From NCBI GenBank assembly GCA_947462335.1, contig OX381720.1:48850481-48914480 (forward strand): a stretch of 64,000 nucleotides of DNA, in the 5' to 3' direction. The translations under genes were made by a program, and so were the position numbers. Below, piece after piece: positions 36,601 to 43,978 of the stretch; position 1 is the stretch's first letter, and every line of letters begins with the position of its first letter. A model generated the notes under the pieces. It did no database searches, was not told the origin of the DNA, and worked only from the letters and a program-made list of their open reading frames with translations. The DNA comes from Harmothoe impar. Its lineage: Eukaryota > Annelida > Polychaeta > Phyllodocida > Polynoidae.

Positions 36601-39600
36601 ATCCAGCGTACAGAACCATTGGTTTCCGCCCAGGGAATCAATAGTCTCGTCTATACGGGGGAGAGGATAGGAGTTTTTCTTAGTACAACCATTCAATTTT
36701 CGATAATCTATGCAGAAGCGAATTGTGCCGTCTTTCTTAGTCACCATCTGAACAGGACTGGACCAGGGGCTAGTGCTGGGAACAATCACCCCTAACCTCA
36801 GCTGATCAGCGATTTCCTTCTCGGCCATCAATTTCTTCTTCAAAGGTAGGCGTCTATAAGGGATTTTGAAAGGTACAGCGTCCTCTGTAGTGATGGAATG
36901 TAGCACCTTGTCAGTTCGCCCCAAACCAGTGGGCTCCCCGAAGGCTGCATCATATTTCACCAATACCCGTCTCAACTGATCTTTCTGGTCCCCCGTCACC
37001 AAGCTCGAATCGTCCACCAACTTTTGGAGTTCCGGACGTAAATCGGACATCCCCTCAAGGTTCGGTTGGGTATCTTCTGAGAGTATACTGGTGCTTGCCT
37101 GTGCAACGATCACCTGCCCCACGGGAGTACCTTTCAACAGATAACGGACTTCACCACCAGGATTCGAAATAGGAATTAGATTCCTACTGCCACTGCCTAC
37201 GAAAGTATCTGCACTCTCGAGTCCAATTGATGCAAGTCTCACCACATCGGGTTCAACCACCGCCATCTGGTCTCGGAAGATACTGTCACTCGAAAACAGG
37301 ACATCACATGTCTGTCCTGGGGGTATCTTAACCGTCTGTACCACCGAGGCTACAGAAGATACCTTTCTCAACACGCATTGTACGGCCACCCTATATGGAT
37401 GTTCTATCTTTAACATCCCCCTACAAGGTTCCAACATTGCACCGTACAACGCAGCGAAATCTAATCCGATGATGCCATCATCACTCAGATCAGCAATAGT
37501 AGGGGACAGGAGGTAATCCTGTCCACCTATATTGATTTCGAAAAATGCTTTACCAAACGTCTGCATGCAGCTACCGTCGGCCGAATGAGCTGTTACCCTC
37601 GTTGTGAAGTTATCTGGCTCATCGACTACAAGGTCATAGAACCTCTTCGAGATCATGGAGTGACTAGCTCCAGTATCCACTAGAAATTCTGCAGACCTTC
37701 CCCTCACTGCTACAGTCAAATACCACCTCTTCCCATCCAATGGTGATGGGTTGACGGTGAAACGTTCGAAATCCTTAGTGACACCAAGATCTACTCCCCG
37801 TCGTTTCAAGTGCTTCAAACAGGGGTGATCCGGGGACAATCGGGCACTGCTGACTACTTCCAGCTCCTGTATCCAATTCGCCGCTTCCCCAGTACTTCCT
37901 CCTCGGACGTCTACTATTCTGGGTTCATTGGACATACTTAGAAGGGACTGATCAGGCCCCTCCTCTAAGTTTCCAATCTCTACTGCACCTCGGACTTCAT
38001 CGCTTGCACCGCTGGCGATATGTTGGCTTTCTTTCTCCTTAGGGGTTACTACCTTGCCATCCAGAGCAACCCCGTCTAGTTTTCCGTTTTCTTCTCTTCA
38101 GGCTTGGGTACCGGCTTTTCAGCTGGGCATTCTGCAGCAAAGTGTCCCAGGACCTGACACCTGTAACACTTCCTAGTGGTCTTGTCCACTCTCGGCTTCG
38201 AATTCCTCCCTGTTGATTGCTGGTTTCCAGATATCAAGTCAGTCAACCTTAACAGAAGTTCTTCCATAGAACTGGGAGTTGAGGAAGTAGTCGAAGGTGC
38301 GCTTGTAACTCCTGGGGTCACAGGTGGTGTTTTCCTGTCGGCCTTCGGATAGCGCTTCGAATTCGAATTGGAATAAGATTTGCCGCTGTTCTTTTGAGCA
38401 ACTGCGCCAATCTCCTCCTCCCTTCCAGAATCACCTTCCTCTGTATCAGAGGCTGGTGGGTCTTGCACCACACTGGAAGTTCTCGAAAGTACTCTCGAAG
38501 ATAGCAGATGCCGTTTCCTGTCATAGTCTTCTATGGCCATGAACAAATCAGTGAGAGAAGTTCCAGCTTTCCAACTATCACATGCAGCGGTCCGTTCATC
38601 AGAATCCCTTAATCCCTCAATGAATTGCGAGAACAAATCATCTAGGAACTGTGGGTCATCTAACTGCCATCTTGGTCTAGCTCTTTGCAAGAGAGATTGC
38701 AATTCTAGACCGAACACACGGTGCGACTCGTTTGGCTTTTGAGTCCGCTTCCGGAACAATCGAAGCGGGTCTTCATTACCCACATTACCTATCAGATAAC
38801 TGGCGCATTCCACCAATTGGGTAAACGATCCGGCACCATGCATCGTTCTCCATCTCGAAACCGCTAGCTTGCCTGGGCCATTTCTCAATGCCCGTAAAAG
38901 TTCGTCCAACGATTCCTCTTCTGACCATCGATTATACCTCATATCGTCCATGAAGTCTGCGAACCAGTCCTGCCATGGCTGTCTTCCTGTGAACGGACTC
39001 GGAGTGCTGGCAGTGCGTCTAGCAGCGTTGTGGTTGTCCCTGTGCAACAGAAACGACTGCTCGATGCTCCAGTCGACGATATCGGCATTATCAGCTTGTC
39101 TGCTAACACAGTCCACTCCCATCTCAGCAATGCAGGGGTTCGTGTCGTAAATCAATTTCATCCCAGGGGACATCGATTCGCGGCGAGATACTCGTCTACC
39201 AGCATGTGTAGGAGATCTCCCTGGCCTCCTTGAGGGACCACTCGAACGTTCATTCGGATCAGATCTCGAAGATCTCTCATTCGAACCCGTACGGCTCGGT
39301 CTCTCTCGAGAGCTGGAACGACTGGGAGAGTTCGAATGGTCGTCATCATACGACGTTGGGCGTTGGTCACGCCGCGAAGATCTTCCATCCGGATCCCCTG
39401 TATCAATGGTCACTCGTTTTGGTCTCCCTCCGGTTGAGGTAGAGGCACTACCCCCACCAGTTGATGAGTTGTATATGCCACCACTGACATGATCGAACCC
39501 TGAACGGCTACCTCGAGTTGCCTCTTCATCTCGTTTCTTCTGTAAATCTTCCACCTCCCTGATCAGACGATCCTTTTCGTCCATCATCGCCTTGGTAGCT

Positions 39601-42600
39601 TCTCGGATCGTATCATGGAGCTCGTCCGAATCATGTATGGTCTTATCCTGACGTTGTTCTAGAGATTCAGTACGTCGCCGCAAGACATTCTGTTGATGAG
39701 CGAACTGGTTTTCCATATGTTCCAGTTCTGCCTTCGTTGTGTCTAAGCGGTTCTGTTTCTCCATCGTTGCCCCTTCTAGATCTTCATTCTTGTTCCGAAG
39801 CTGTACCAACCGATGACTCAAAGCTTCAAACTCTTCATTCATCCTGTCCATCTCTGCGATCCTTGCTCCTTCGAACCGATTCTTCTCCTCTTCGAAATGA
39901 CGACGTGTCACTTCCTGTCGCTGGTGTCGTTCAGCATGCAGTATGCTCATGCCTTGTGTTGGCATAGGAGCAATGTGTCTCTTCGAACCACCAGTTTCAA
40001 ACAAAGAATCATCTAGGTTTGACCCCAGATCTTTTCGAATAGAATCAGGATTGCCTCTCCTTGGTTCTGGTGTAGAACTCGAACGGTTTGGCCCATAATG
40101 TTTCTCAAGGGCTGCTACCACCTCCGGATCTGGACTCGAAATAGGATGAAGGGACGCTCCACCCTTTGCCTGTTCAGCCATGTTAACCCACTGACTGTGC
40201 TATTCTGTGTTTCACCCGAACTGGTCACGGCACCAATGTAGGGGTTTCATATGCGTACAACACGAACACAGGTTCCAAATTCGGTTTGAATGCAACAGGT
40301 CTTTATTCGATCACAGCCTCAAAAGTACACGAAGGTTTCTCACTCGGTTCACTTGGTCTTTCAACCATTCGAAGACACACAGGATTCTATCGATAGTTCG
40401 AAGCATTAGCGATACCGGACAGTTAAGCTCTGTGCCAGCATGGCTGGTGCAGAGTCCATAACGTGGGAGGGGTGTAGGTGCCCCTGTCAAAGCGAAGGTA
40501 CGAAAGGTGCGGGTCAGAGCTCGTCCTAGGACTAACTGGTGAGGTAGCCAACCTCGGCCTCTTATATACCCTGAGCGCGGACCAAGCAGTGTCGACGTGG
40601 CACTCCTCCGTAGCGCCGTCTGGAGTGCCCTGCCTGGCTCCGCTACCGGATAACCGAAAGGACATGGCTCAGGTGTTGCCACCTAGTGTCCGTTGGAGGC
40701 ACTTACCGCTCTGACTCCACGGACCTTATATGTACACGTATTATTCGTGCCCCTACAAAAGTATACCCTCTACAAAATCGGTATTTTTAAAACTTACTGG
40801 GTAAGTGTCTCAAAATTCCAAATTTTGATAAAAATGTCTAGGATCGGCCCTATTTTGTTAGGTGCGGTCGGGTGACATAGAAACATACCTCTTTTTTCGG
40901 CCTAAGATAAGTACCGTATGTCTATTGTTATCTTTGGACAGAACACCTATTGTAATGAGGTATAGGATAGCCTGTCTACTTCGACTACCCTTTACAAAGG
41001 CATAACTTAGACTTAAGAAAATTCATTTTAATTAGCCATATCATGTGGCAACTTTACCATATTTGAATAAAGAGCTCGATATGCTACGTTGCATGACGCC
41101 AACGGGACCTGGTCCCATTGTCATACAGGATAAATAAATGAAATATCAATTAATTAATCACCAAATTTCAGGAGGATGACGTGATTATAGAGAGTGAGGA
41201 GGAGTACCTACTGGAGGGGTCCCCGGAGGAGCCGGGACACATCAAACAGCTGCGTGCCCACCGGGACCGGCTGCAGCTACAGATGGCAGAACACGAGCGG
41301 CAGCGACACAACCGACATGCCCTGCTCAACAGGTACCCACTTACAGCCCTAACCCTAACTCGCGGATAGACCGCACCACTAACTTATCATATAAGCCGCA
41401 GAGGGGAGTTGAGGATTTGGAACTATAGTATACATATTAAAAACTCGTGTATCTGACTTTGTCCTAATCCTATAAGCTGCCGATCTGACCTGTATACTGG
41501 CCGCAGCCTATATGCGAGGTTTTACAGTACTTTAGTGTACATCTATAAAAAAGTAACTAGTAAACCTGTACCCCTGGTCTTTGGTGTGCATACAATGCTA
41601 AAATGTATGGTATACCCCATCCGATATTCAAATCCCCCTTAAGTCTTTAATGGTAGAAGCCTGTTCACACAGGTGGTGGAGGGGGGGGGGGGTGGTATTT
41701 TTACAACCAATCATCATAGATAACCCCACACATGTTAAAGAGAGAAAGTGGTATGGATTTAAAGGTTTGGATCTTTGTTTTATCTCTACAGTGATAACAG
41801 TGTGCGGCCTATTGAGTTGGAGATCCGGCCGCTCTTCATCATTCCCGACACAAACGGGTTCATCGACCACCTCAACGGTCTGAGAAAGCTGGTAGAGTGT
41901 AACCGGTTCACCATGGTCCTTCCACTCGTTGGTAAGTACCAATACCATATTCAATGTAAAAAAAATTCAAGTAGAAAAATCAGCCTCAGATATTCATTCT
42001 GATAAGCGCCCCCCTTGGCTGCCATATGCAGACTATTGGCCCACCTAAGTTGCCTCTACAAGGCTTCTACACACCCCTATGACTTCACACTTGGCTTGGC
42101 ATTAATACTTGAAGCGCTCCATCTTACATAAAAGTGTGAAAACAGTGGCAAATTGGAAGAACACATAAAAAGGTTCTGGGGAAAATTGAAAAAGAGGGGG
42201 GGCGCTTATTAGGGGGAGGGCGCTTATTACGTCGAATACGGCACAGCTAACAATTATACATTGTACTGCGGCCAGGTTGTTCGTAAACTTAAAGCAAACG
42301 CTATACGGTATTGACATATGCTCCTGTACTAGTATATTGTAATCTGCCAAAAATTCAAAGTGCTTTCAAAACCTTTGAAGAAAAATACATAAAGTTTGTA
42401 ACTGCTTATGACTAGCATGGTGATGATAGAAAGGTTTCCTGAATGATAGCTGTAGAACCTTTTTTTTATATCATCAAGCAGGCCCAGAGCCATCAACTGT
42501 GTATATTCTTATAAAAACTGTACAATGCCATCAATGCTAATTCAGTCCTAACATGCTCTGTTGTTGCAGTGATTAACGAGTTAGATGGGCTGGCCAGAGG

Positions 42601-43978
42601 TAGCCGCGACCTGCAGCGTAACCACCCCCCGGAGCACGCAGCGGCCCATGCGGCCCATGCGGCCCATGCGGCCCACGCGGCCATGGTGACGTCACACGCA
42701 CAGGCCGCTGTGGCCTTTGTAGAGAAGCAGTTTGAGGCACGGAACCCCCGCGTGAGGGCTCTGACCTCCAAGGGGTCCACACTGGACACCATCATCTTCC
42801 GTAGTGAGGAGACCATAGAAGGGGTAAGTGTGGGAGGGACAACAGGGTGGGTGCACAGAGGGAGGGAGTGCTTGGGGTTACCGTATTCGACGTAATAAGC
42901 GCCCTCCCCCTAATAAGCACACCACCACCCCCCCTTTTCTTGGGCCATTTTTTGACTAGAACAAAGGCTCAAATTTCACAATTTTGGTGACAATTAAACT
43001 CTTTAGTACTAAAATCGCCATGAAAATACTTTTATAGGCGCTTATTACATTGAATACGGTACATTAACTTTAGTTAATCATAGCTGCTTTTGATATGAGA
43101 CTTTACATATTGCAGTGTCATGTTCTTTGTGGAAACGTTTCTAGTTTTTGTGAATTCTCAAAAGAATTTCTTTTGACATTTCTACACTAGATACATATAC
43201 AAAGAGATTGATTTTGATGTTCGGGTTTATTCCACAGGGAAATAACGACGATCTCATCTTGTCGTGCTGCCTGTACTACTGTAAGGATAAAGCACGCGAC
43301 TTCATGCCCCAAGACAAAGGTTAGTACCACACCCTATATAAAACACTGCTGTCTGCTGTACCTTAGATAATTTGATATAATTCAGGTAGTAATGGTGGCC
43401 ATTTCTCAAAATGGTCGTCATGTTTGTTACAAGACAATATTGCACCAAGACGGCGTACATTTCCCATCCACTACTGTTCAAAGTTTCATGATTTACCCTA
43501 TTTTACCCAATAAGCTCATCCCCTGATAAGCGCATACACCCCTTTTAGACTTTAATACCCTAAAAATATTTTTTTAGCTTAAATACACCCATAACTAATA
43601 GAAACGTGTTTAGAATAATCTATTGAGCACACTGTGTGGTTATAACGCGGAATACGGTACTGAAAGAACAACACCACTGGGGGGAAATGGGTGGCAGGTG
43701 TGCACTTAATAGGATTAAACAATTTTTTTTTAGTTAAAAAATGATTTATAAGCGTAGTGTGCGCTTATCGCGTTGAATACAGGAAGGTCAACTCCACTCT
43801 ATATCTATTGATACATGTGATTATTTTGGGTTTTCATCACTTTACAGACACTGCCATCCGGTTGAGGCGTGAAGTGGTGCTATTGACAGATGACCGTAAC
43901 CTGCGTCTTAAGGCGCACACACGCAACGTGCCCGTCCGGGACATCCCCGCCTTCCTCAAGTGGGCCAAGGTCAGTTGA
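16820..43978 (+). CDS. SMG6: SMG6/EST1A, endonuclease of nonsense-mediated mRNA decay (complete, 18 coding exons)
   Basis: Exons: 16820-16928, 18226-21469, 21735-21893, 22182-22380, 22751-22968, 23216-23294, 23558-23668, 24179-24349, 24723-24784, 25264-25409, 25811-26060, 27391-27592, 27968-28138, 41172-41332, 41792-41931, 42570-42823, 43238-43319, 43848-43978. All are GT-AG and in phase, giving 1962 aa against about 1.4 kaa in human. SMG6 cuts mRNAs near premature stops, guided by the exon-junction complex and UPF1. An exon-junction-complex-binding motif (KRPDRQIYQPGRTRL) is near residue 55. A long disordered region, a 14-3-3-like/TPR helical domain and a C-terminal PIN nuclease follow. The three PIN aspartates are present (IPDTNGF, NNDDLIL, LTDDRNL), so the enzyme should be active. 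ATG 16820 has a good context (AAGATGG). Exon 1 is supported by phase and splice fit only. Confidence 0.95.
17955..18090. repeat. CGACATG-family repeat (copy 2)
   Basis: GACATGAGACATGGCCATTTCC and ATCGACATGGTGACATGAGC motifs lie just upstream of SMG6 exon 2, in intron 1. The right border GGGGACCCTCCATCGA resembles the other copies. Noncoding. Confidence 0.55.
18226..21469 (+). CDS. SMG6: SMG6 exon 2: exon-junction-binding motifs and expanded disordered region
   Basis: This 3.2-kb exon encodes about 1080 residues. It opens with the exon-junction-complex-binding motif, and a second weaker candidate (KRSEMPRYVPKVKL) is at about 18500-18560. A CAA/CAG tract gives roughly 22 consecutive Gln at about 18618-18695. 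At about 19440-19760 there is a run of QREPQPL-like heptads. Another Gln-rich, RGN-spaced block spans about 20290-20550. The tail is Gly/Pro/Tyr-rich. The low-complexity blocks account for most of the extra length over the human protein. The exon starts after TATTTTCAG and ends at a GTATGT donor. Confidence 0.9.
21735..28138 (+). CDS. SMG6: SMG6 exons 3-13: 14-3-3-like/TPR helical domain
   Basis: Eleven exons encode a helical repeat domain like that of SMG5 and SMG7, including PLDNQLANLLSRRI, FYQVIEVLRRHI, SWYLKAQQIAPKNGRPYNQL and RRKLDAVYYYMRSLAASNPF. This domain binds phosphorylated UPF1 in the family. Exons 8 (24179) and 12 (27391) are each preceded directly by a minisatellite made of their own acceptor and first bases. 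Exon 13 is followed by the intron that holds retrotransposon element 1. Confidence 0.92.
23827..24178 (+). repeat. Minisatellite A: 42-bp units, each a copy of the exon 8 splice acceptor
   Basis: Eight 42-bp units end directly at the true acceptor of exon 8. Each has GATTGTGGCAG followed by GCTGCAGTGACAGA or GCCGAGGTGACAGA, so it copies the acceptor and the first about 14 exon bases. The AGs fall every 42 bp, at 23842, 23884, 23926, 23968, 24010, 24052, 24094 and 24136; the real one is at 24178. Read in the exon frame, every unit has TGA in TCTTTGTGATTG. Confidence 0.9.
24881..25065. mobile_element. TACCGTATTCGACG inverted-repeat element (SMG6 intron)
   Basis: The left end TACCGTATTCGACGTAATAA is mirrored by TTATTACATCGAATAAGGTA at the right, both next to GCGC. 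The interior is AT-rich and noncoding. Relatives in the same gene: 42004-42243 (left end decayed), 42879-43061, and partial copies at about 43494-43661 and 43705-43783. Confidence 0.65.
26229..27390 (+). repeat. Minisatellite B: about 32 units of 34 bp, each a complete 3' splice site
   Basis: The typical unit is ACCGGTGATAGACCC (first bases of exon 12), then TTTAACACTCTG, then CCCCCAG. Each unit therefore has a branch-point-like TTTAAC, a pyrimidine tract and an AG. The array proper runs from about 26297 to the true acceptor at 27390. Units near both ends are shorter (about 23-30 bp). At 26229-26261 lies a longer, decayed copy of the exon start (GATAGACCCGTGGTCGGC), so the array is bracketed by exon copies. 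The 34-bp period is not a multiple of 3. Confidence 0.9.
28217..28737 (-). repeat. Element 1 LTR (3' LTR in element orientation)
   Basis: On the minus strand it starts TGTAGGGGCACG and ends CCCCTACA. It has a TATA box (TATATAAG, plus-strand 28541-28548) and an AATAAA poly-A signal (complement of 28282-28287). Short ORFs inside it are not genes. Confidence 0.95.
28738..28749 (-). other. Candidate polypurine tract of element 1
   Basis: On the minus strand TGGTGGGGGTGA directly precedes the 3' LTR, the position where plus-strand DNA synthesis is primed. It is G-rich but not pure purine. Confidence 0.55.
28750..29715 (-). other. Noncoding stretch between ORF3 and 3' LTR of element 1
   Basis: About 1 kb of AT-rich sequence without a convincing ORF on either strand, with T runs near 29508-29540. 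It probably forms the 3' untranslated part of the element's transcripts. Confidence 0.5.
29716..33228 (-). CDS. Element 1 ORF3: large Cys/His-rich protein of unknown function, interrupted by two in-frame TGA codons
   Basis: A single frame of 1171 codons starts at ATG 33228. It is broken by TGA at 31299-31297 (codon 644) and TGA at 30987-30985 (codon 748). The first part is acidic, then Ser/Pro/Thr-rich with a basic KGKKKKFSKTKGSRK stretch. A conserved module follows: W-rich segment, CPFDSC, then past the first TGA HLVEKHMHH, a second Cys/His group ending HLIQCHGQ, and PRRG. The first stop falls between the Cys pair and the His pair of the same finger. After the second TGA come Thr-rich sequence and a coiled coil. 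Element 2 has a clear homologue (61724 onward) reading through both sites. No signal peptide or membrane segment is seen, so it is not a typical envelope. Function unknown; nucleic-acid binding is an inference. Confidence 0.8.
33229..33828 (-). promoter_or_regulatory. Spacer between pol and ORF3 of element 1, possible internal promoter region
   Basis: A 600-bp GC-richer gap. On the minus strand it has GATTGGTTGACC (a CCAAT-type box in reverse), GGCGGGAAACGCG, and TATCCG motifs, one of which (TATCCGGT) also occurs upstream of the TATA box in this element's own LTR. No TATA box is seen. Evidence for promoter function is weak here and better in element 2. Confidence 0.3.
33829..37935 (-). CDS. 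pol: Element 1 pol: protease, reverse transcriptase, RNase H, integrase
   Basis: 1368 residues from the first in-frame ATG. The frame is open further upstream to the frameshift site at 38085-38079, so the natural product is Gag-Pol. Domains in order: aspartic protease DTGASHSM (87-94), reverse transcriptase with LPLKKK, FCTLDLQSGYWQVG and catalytic YLDD (507-510), RNase H beginning ILDTDAS (about 657), integrase zinc-binding HHCC (HGHQTSGHFG ... CPDCC), and the DDE core (AVDII, HSDQGREFES, QSDGQVERFNRTL). A GPY/F module (NWDGPF) follows, then two AT-hook-like motifs, RRGPGRPRK and KRGRGRPKK. No internal stop is present. Domain order is Ty3/Gypsy. It copies element RNA and integrates the cDNA. 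Confidence 0.95.
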   Translation of the reverse strand: MSNEPRIVDVRGGSTGEAANWIQELEVVSSARLSPDHPCLKHLKRRGVDLGVTKDFERFTVNPSPLDGKRWYLTVAVRGRSAEFLVDTGASHSMISKRFYDLVVDEPDNFTTRVTAHSADGSCMQTFGKAFFEINIGGQDYLLSPTIADLSDDGIIGLDFAALYGAMLEPCRGMLKIEHPYRVAVQCVLRKVSSVASVVQTVKIPPGQTCDVLFSSDSIFRDQMAVVEPDVVRLASIGLESADTFVGSGSRNLIPISNPGGEVRYLLKGTPVGQVIVAQASTSILSEDTQPNLEGMSDLRPELQKLVDDSSLVTGDQKDQLRRVLVKYDAAFGEPTGLGRTDKVLHSITTEDAVPFKIPYRRLPLKKKLMAEKEIADQLRLGVIVPSTSPWSSPVQMVTKKDGTIRFCIDYRKLNGCTKKNSYPLPRIDETIDSLGGNQWFCTLDLQSGYWQVGMKEEDQEKTAFSSHVGLFQYNVMPFGLCNAPATFEAMMESLLSDLLWKECLVYLDDVIVFGKTFESCLATLVKIFERLITHGLKLKPRKCHLFRTSINYLGRIISTEGVKADPEKLDVVSEWEKPEGPKDIRSFLGFCSYYRDFLPGYARIAQPMQALAHWTPGRRKEPFPWGPEQDLAFEAVKNLFRTTPVLKYPTADGHFILDTDASNDSIGAALSQMQEGIEVPLAFASNTLNKAQRNYCTTKRELLAVVVYTKKFKHFLWGGDFTLRTDHSSLRWLLNFKEAEGMIGRWLTHLSEFGLENSQIQHRAGSKHINADALSRRPIRKCSRMDCDDCGAHNAVIAGVRMPYDVGHSKAMEWSTETIRQFQKGDAVISRLIEQVSSGAQPQRPTISIENREMRQLLAQWSELTVVDGILCRWKITPYKAKIRQIVIPTAMRRDIMYFVHGHQTSGHFGKKRSLARLSRRYYWPGMSKDLLRWISTCPDCCLSKPGEGLGKLPLTQELWGVRFARIAVDIISGLKTTPDGNTCMMVISDYYSKYTRVFPLKDHKAHTCARAFVKGWVLHLGVPLMLHSDQGREFESELWAAMCHSLAICKTRTNPYRPQSDGQVERFNRTLIQVLKPLVNSQMDDWDEQCEFVVHAYNSTVHASTGCSPNLLVFGEDLIMPADLVFGVAGINAGTPCQVMFVEALRDQFKSAYEMVRCELSKSASWQKVGYDVGLKLRSFRVGDEVVRLHDPLQQLKLSPNWDGPFTVVRIVSESTVVIKSLLGRLYKSNVARLRRWQGDASAHSKPGEHSKSDNTEWRATTPERRGPGRPRKLVIPSDEKKPMPPGIGKLKRGRGRPKKNLPIRASSKKDKKCGKKVSANEGLKGRRAVQLTTGHPVESSRTTRSKEPKVGLRRSPRHNPETAVT
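38042..38085 (-). promoter_or_regulatory. Programmed -1 frameshift signal between gag and pol of element 1
   Basis: The shift site G_GAA_AAC (38085-38079) touches the gag stop TAG. A 5-nt spacer (38078-38074) follows, then stem GGGGTTGCT (38073-38065), a 14-nt loop, and AGTAACCCC (38050-38042): nine pairs, one of them G-U. Pol is in the -1 frame and opens only just upstream of the site. The heptamer is not canonical, but it has the same G-GAx pattern as a known retroviral site (GGATTTA). Element 2 has the canonical version in the same place. Confidence 0.8.
38076..40181 (-). CDS. gag: Element 1 gag polyprotein
   Basis: 701 residues from ATG 40181, which lies 55 nt inside the LTR boundary. 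Residues about 85-215 form a coiled coil (EMDRMNEEFEALSHRLVQLR and on). A Ser/Arg-rich linker follows (about 260-320), then a capsid-like retrotransposon gag domain (WQDWFADFMDDMRYNRWS, HRVFGLELQSLLQRARPRW). The C-terminus carries one zinc knuckle CYRCQVLGHFAAEC (CX2CX4HX4C). It should form the particle and bind element RNA. The frame is intact, ending KKTEN before TAG, where the frameshift signal lies. Confidence 0.93.
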   Translation of the reverse strand: MAEQAKGGASLHPISSPDPEVVAALEKHYGPNRSSSTPEPRRGNPDSIRKDLGSNLDDSLFETGGSKRHIAPMPTQGMSILHAERHQRQEVTRRHFEEEKNRFEGARIAEMDRMNEEFEALSHRLVQLRNKNEDLEGATMEKQNRLDTTKAELEHMENQFAHQQNVLRRRTESLEQRQDKTIHDSDELHDTIREATKAMMDEKDRLIREVEDLQKKRDEEATRGSRSGFDHVSGGIYNSSTGGGSASTSTGGRPKRVTIDTGDPDGRSSRRDQRPTSYDDDHSNSPSRSSSRERPSRTGSNERSSRSDPNERSSGPSRRPGRSPTHAGRRVSRRESMSPGMKLIYDTNPCIAEMGVDCVSRQADNADIVDWSIEQSFLLHRDNHNAARRTASTPSPFTGRQPWQDWFADFMDDMRYNRWSEEESLDELLRALRNGPGKLAVSRWRTMHGAGSFTQLVECASYLIGNVGNEDPLRLFRKRTQKPNESHRVFGLELQSLLQRARPRWQLDDPQFLDDLFSQFIEGLRDSDERTAACDSWKAGTSLTDLFMAIEDYDRKRHLLSSRVLSRTSSVVQDPPASDTEEGDSGREEEIGAVAQKNSGKSYSNSNSKRYPKADRKTPPVTPGVTSAPSTTSSTPSSMEELLLRLTDLISGNQQSTGRNSKPRVDKTTRKCYRCQVLGHFAAECPAEKPVPKPEEKKTEN
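40221..40235 (-). other. Primer-binding site of element 1, tRNA-His type
   Basis: Minus-strand TGGTGCCGTGACCAG starts one base inside the 5' LTR. Its first 12 bases are complementary to the 3' end of metazoan tRNA-His (GTCACGGCACCA, recalled from the known sequence). Element 2 has the same 15 bases. Confidence 0.75.
40237..40757 (-). repeat. Element 1 LTR (5' LTR in element orientation)
   Basis: Same 521 bp as 28217-28737. TATATAAG lies at the complement of 40561-40568 and is the likely core promoter for the genomic RNA. AATAAA lies at the complement of 40302-40307. Confidence 0.95.
41792..43978 (+). CDS. SMG6: SMG6 exons 15-18: PIN endonuclease domain
   Basis: Exons 15-18 encode the PIN fold: LEIRPLFIIPDTNGFIDHL, VINELDGLARG, GNNDDLILSCCLYYC, LLTDDRNLRLKAHTRNVPV. 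All three catalytic Asp positions known from human SMG6 are kept. Exon 16 carries a 9-bp repeat giving AAHAAHAAHAAHAA in a loop before the helix AVAFVEKQFEARN, absent from the human loop as I recall it. The protein ends with FLKWAKVS and a TGA at 43976. Confidence 0.93.
42004..42243. mobile_element. TACCGTATTCGACG-family element, left end decayed (SMG6 intron)
   Basis: The right end GCGCTTATTACGTCGAATAC matches the family. The left end is only partly preserved (GATAAGCGCCCCC). The interior shares GGGGGGGCGCTTATTAG with the copy at 24881-25065. Noncoding. Confidence 0.5.
42879..43061. mobile_element. TACCGTATTCGACG-family element (SMG6 intron)
   Basis: TACCGTATTCGACGTAATAA at the left is mirrored by TTATTACATTGAATACGGTA at the right, each next to GCGC. 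It is noncoding and starts about 55 bp after the exon 16 donor. Confidence 0.7.

Larger units (their letters stand above)
28217..40757 (-). mobile_element. Ty3/Gypsy LTR retrotransposon, element 1 (full length, antisense in SMG6 intron 13)
   Basis: Two 521-bp LTRs bound a 12.5-kb element read on the minus strand: PBS, gag, pol, ORF3, polypurine tract. LTR ends are TGTAGGGG and CCCCTACA. AAAG at 28213-28216 and again at 40758-40761 is the target duplication. I found no difference between the two LTRs when reading them side by side, so insertion looks recent. Without it the host intron would be about 0.5 kb. Ty3/Gypsy order is shown by integrase lying after RNase H. Confidence 0.95.
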
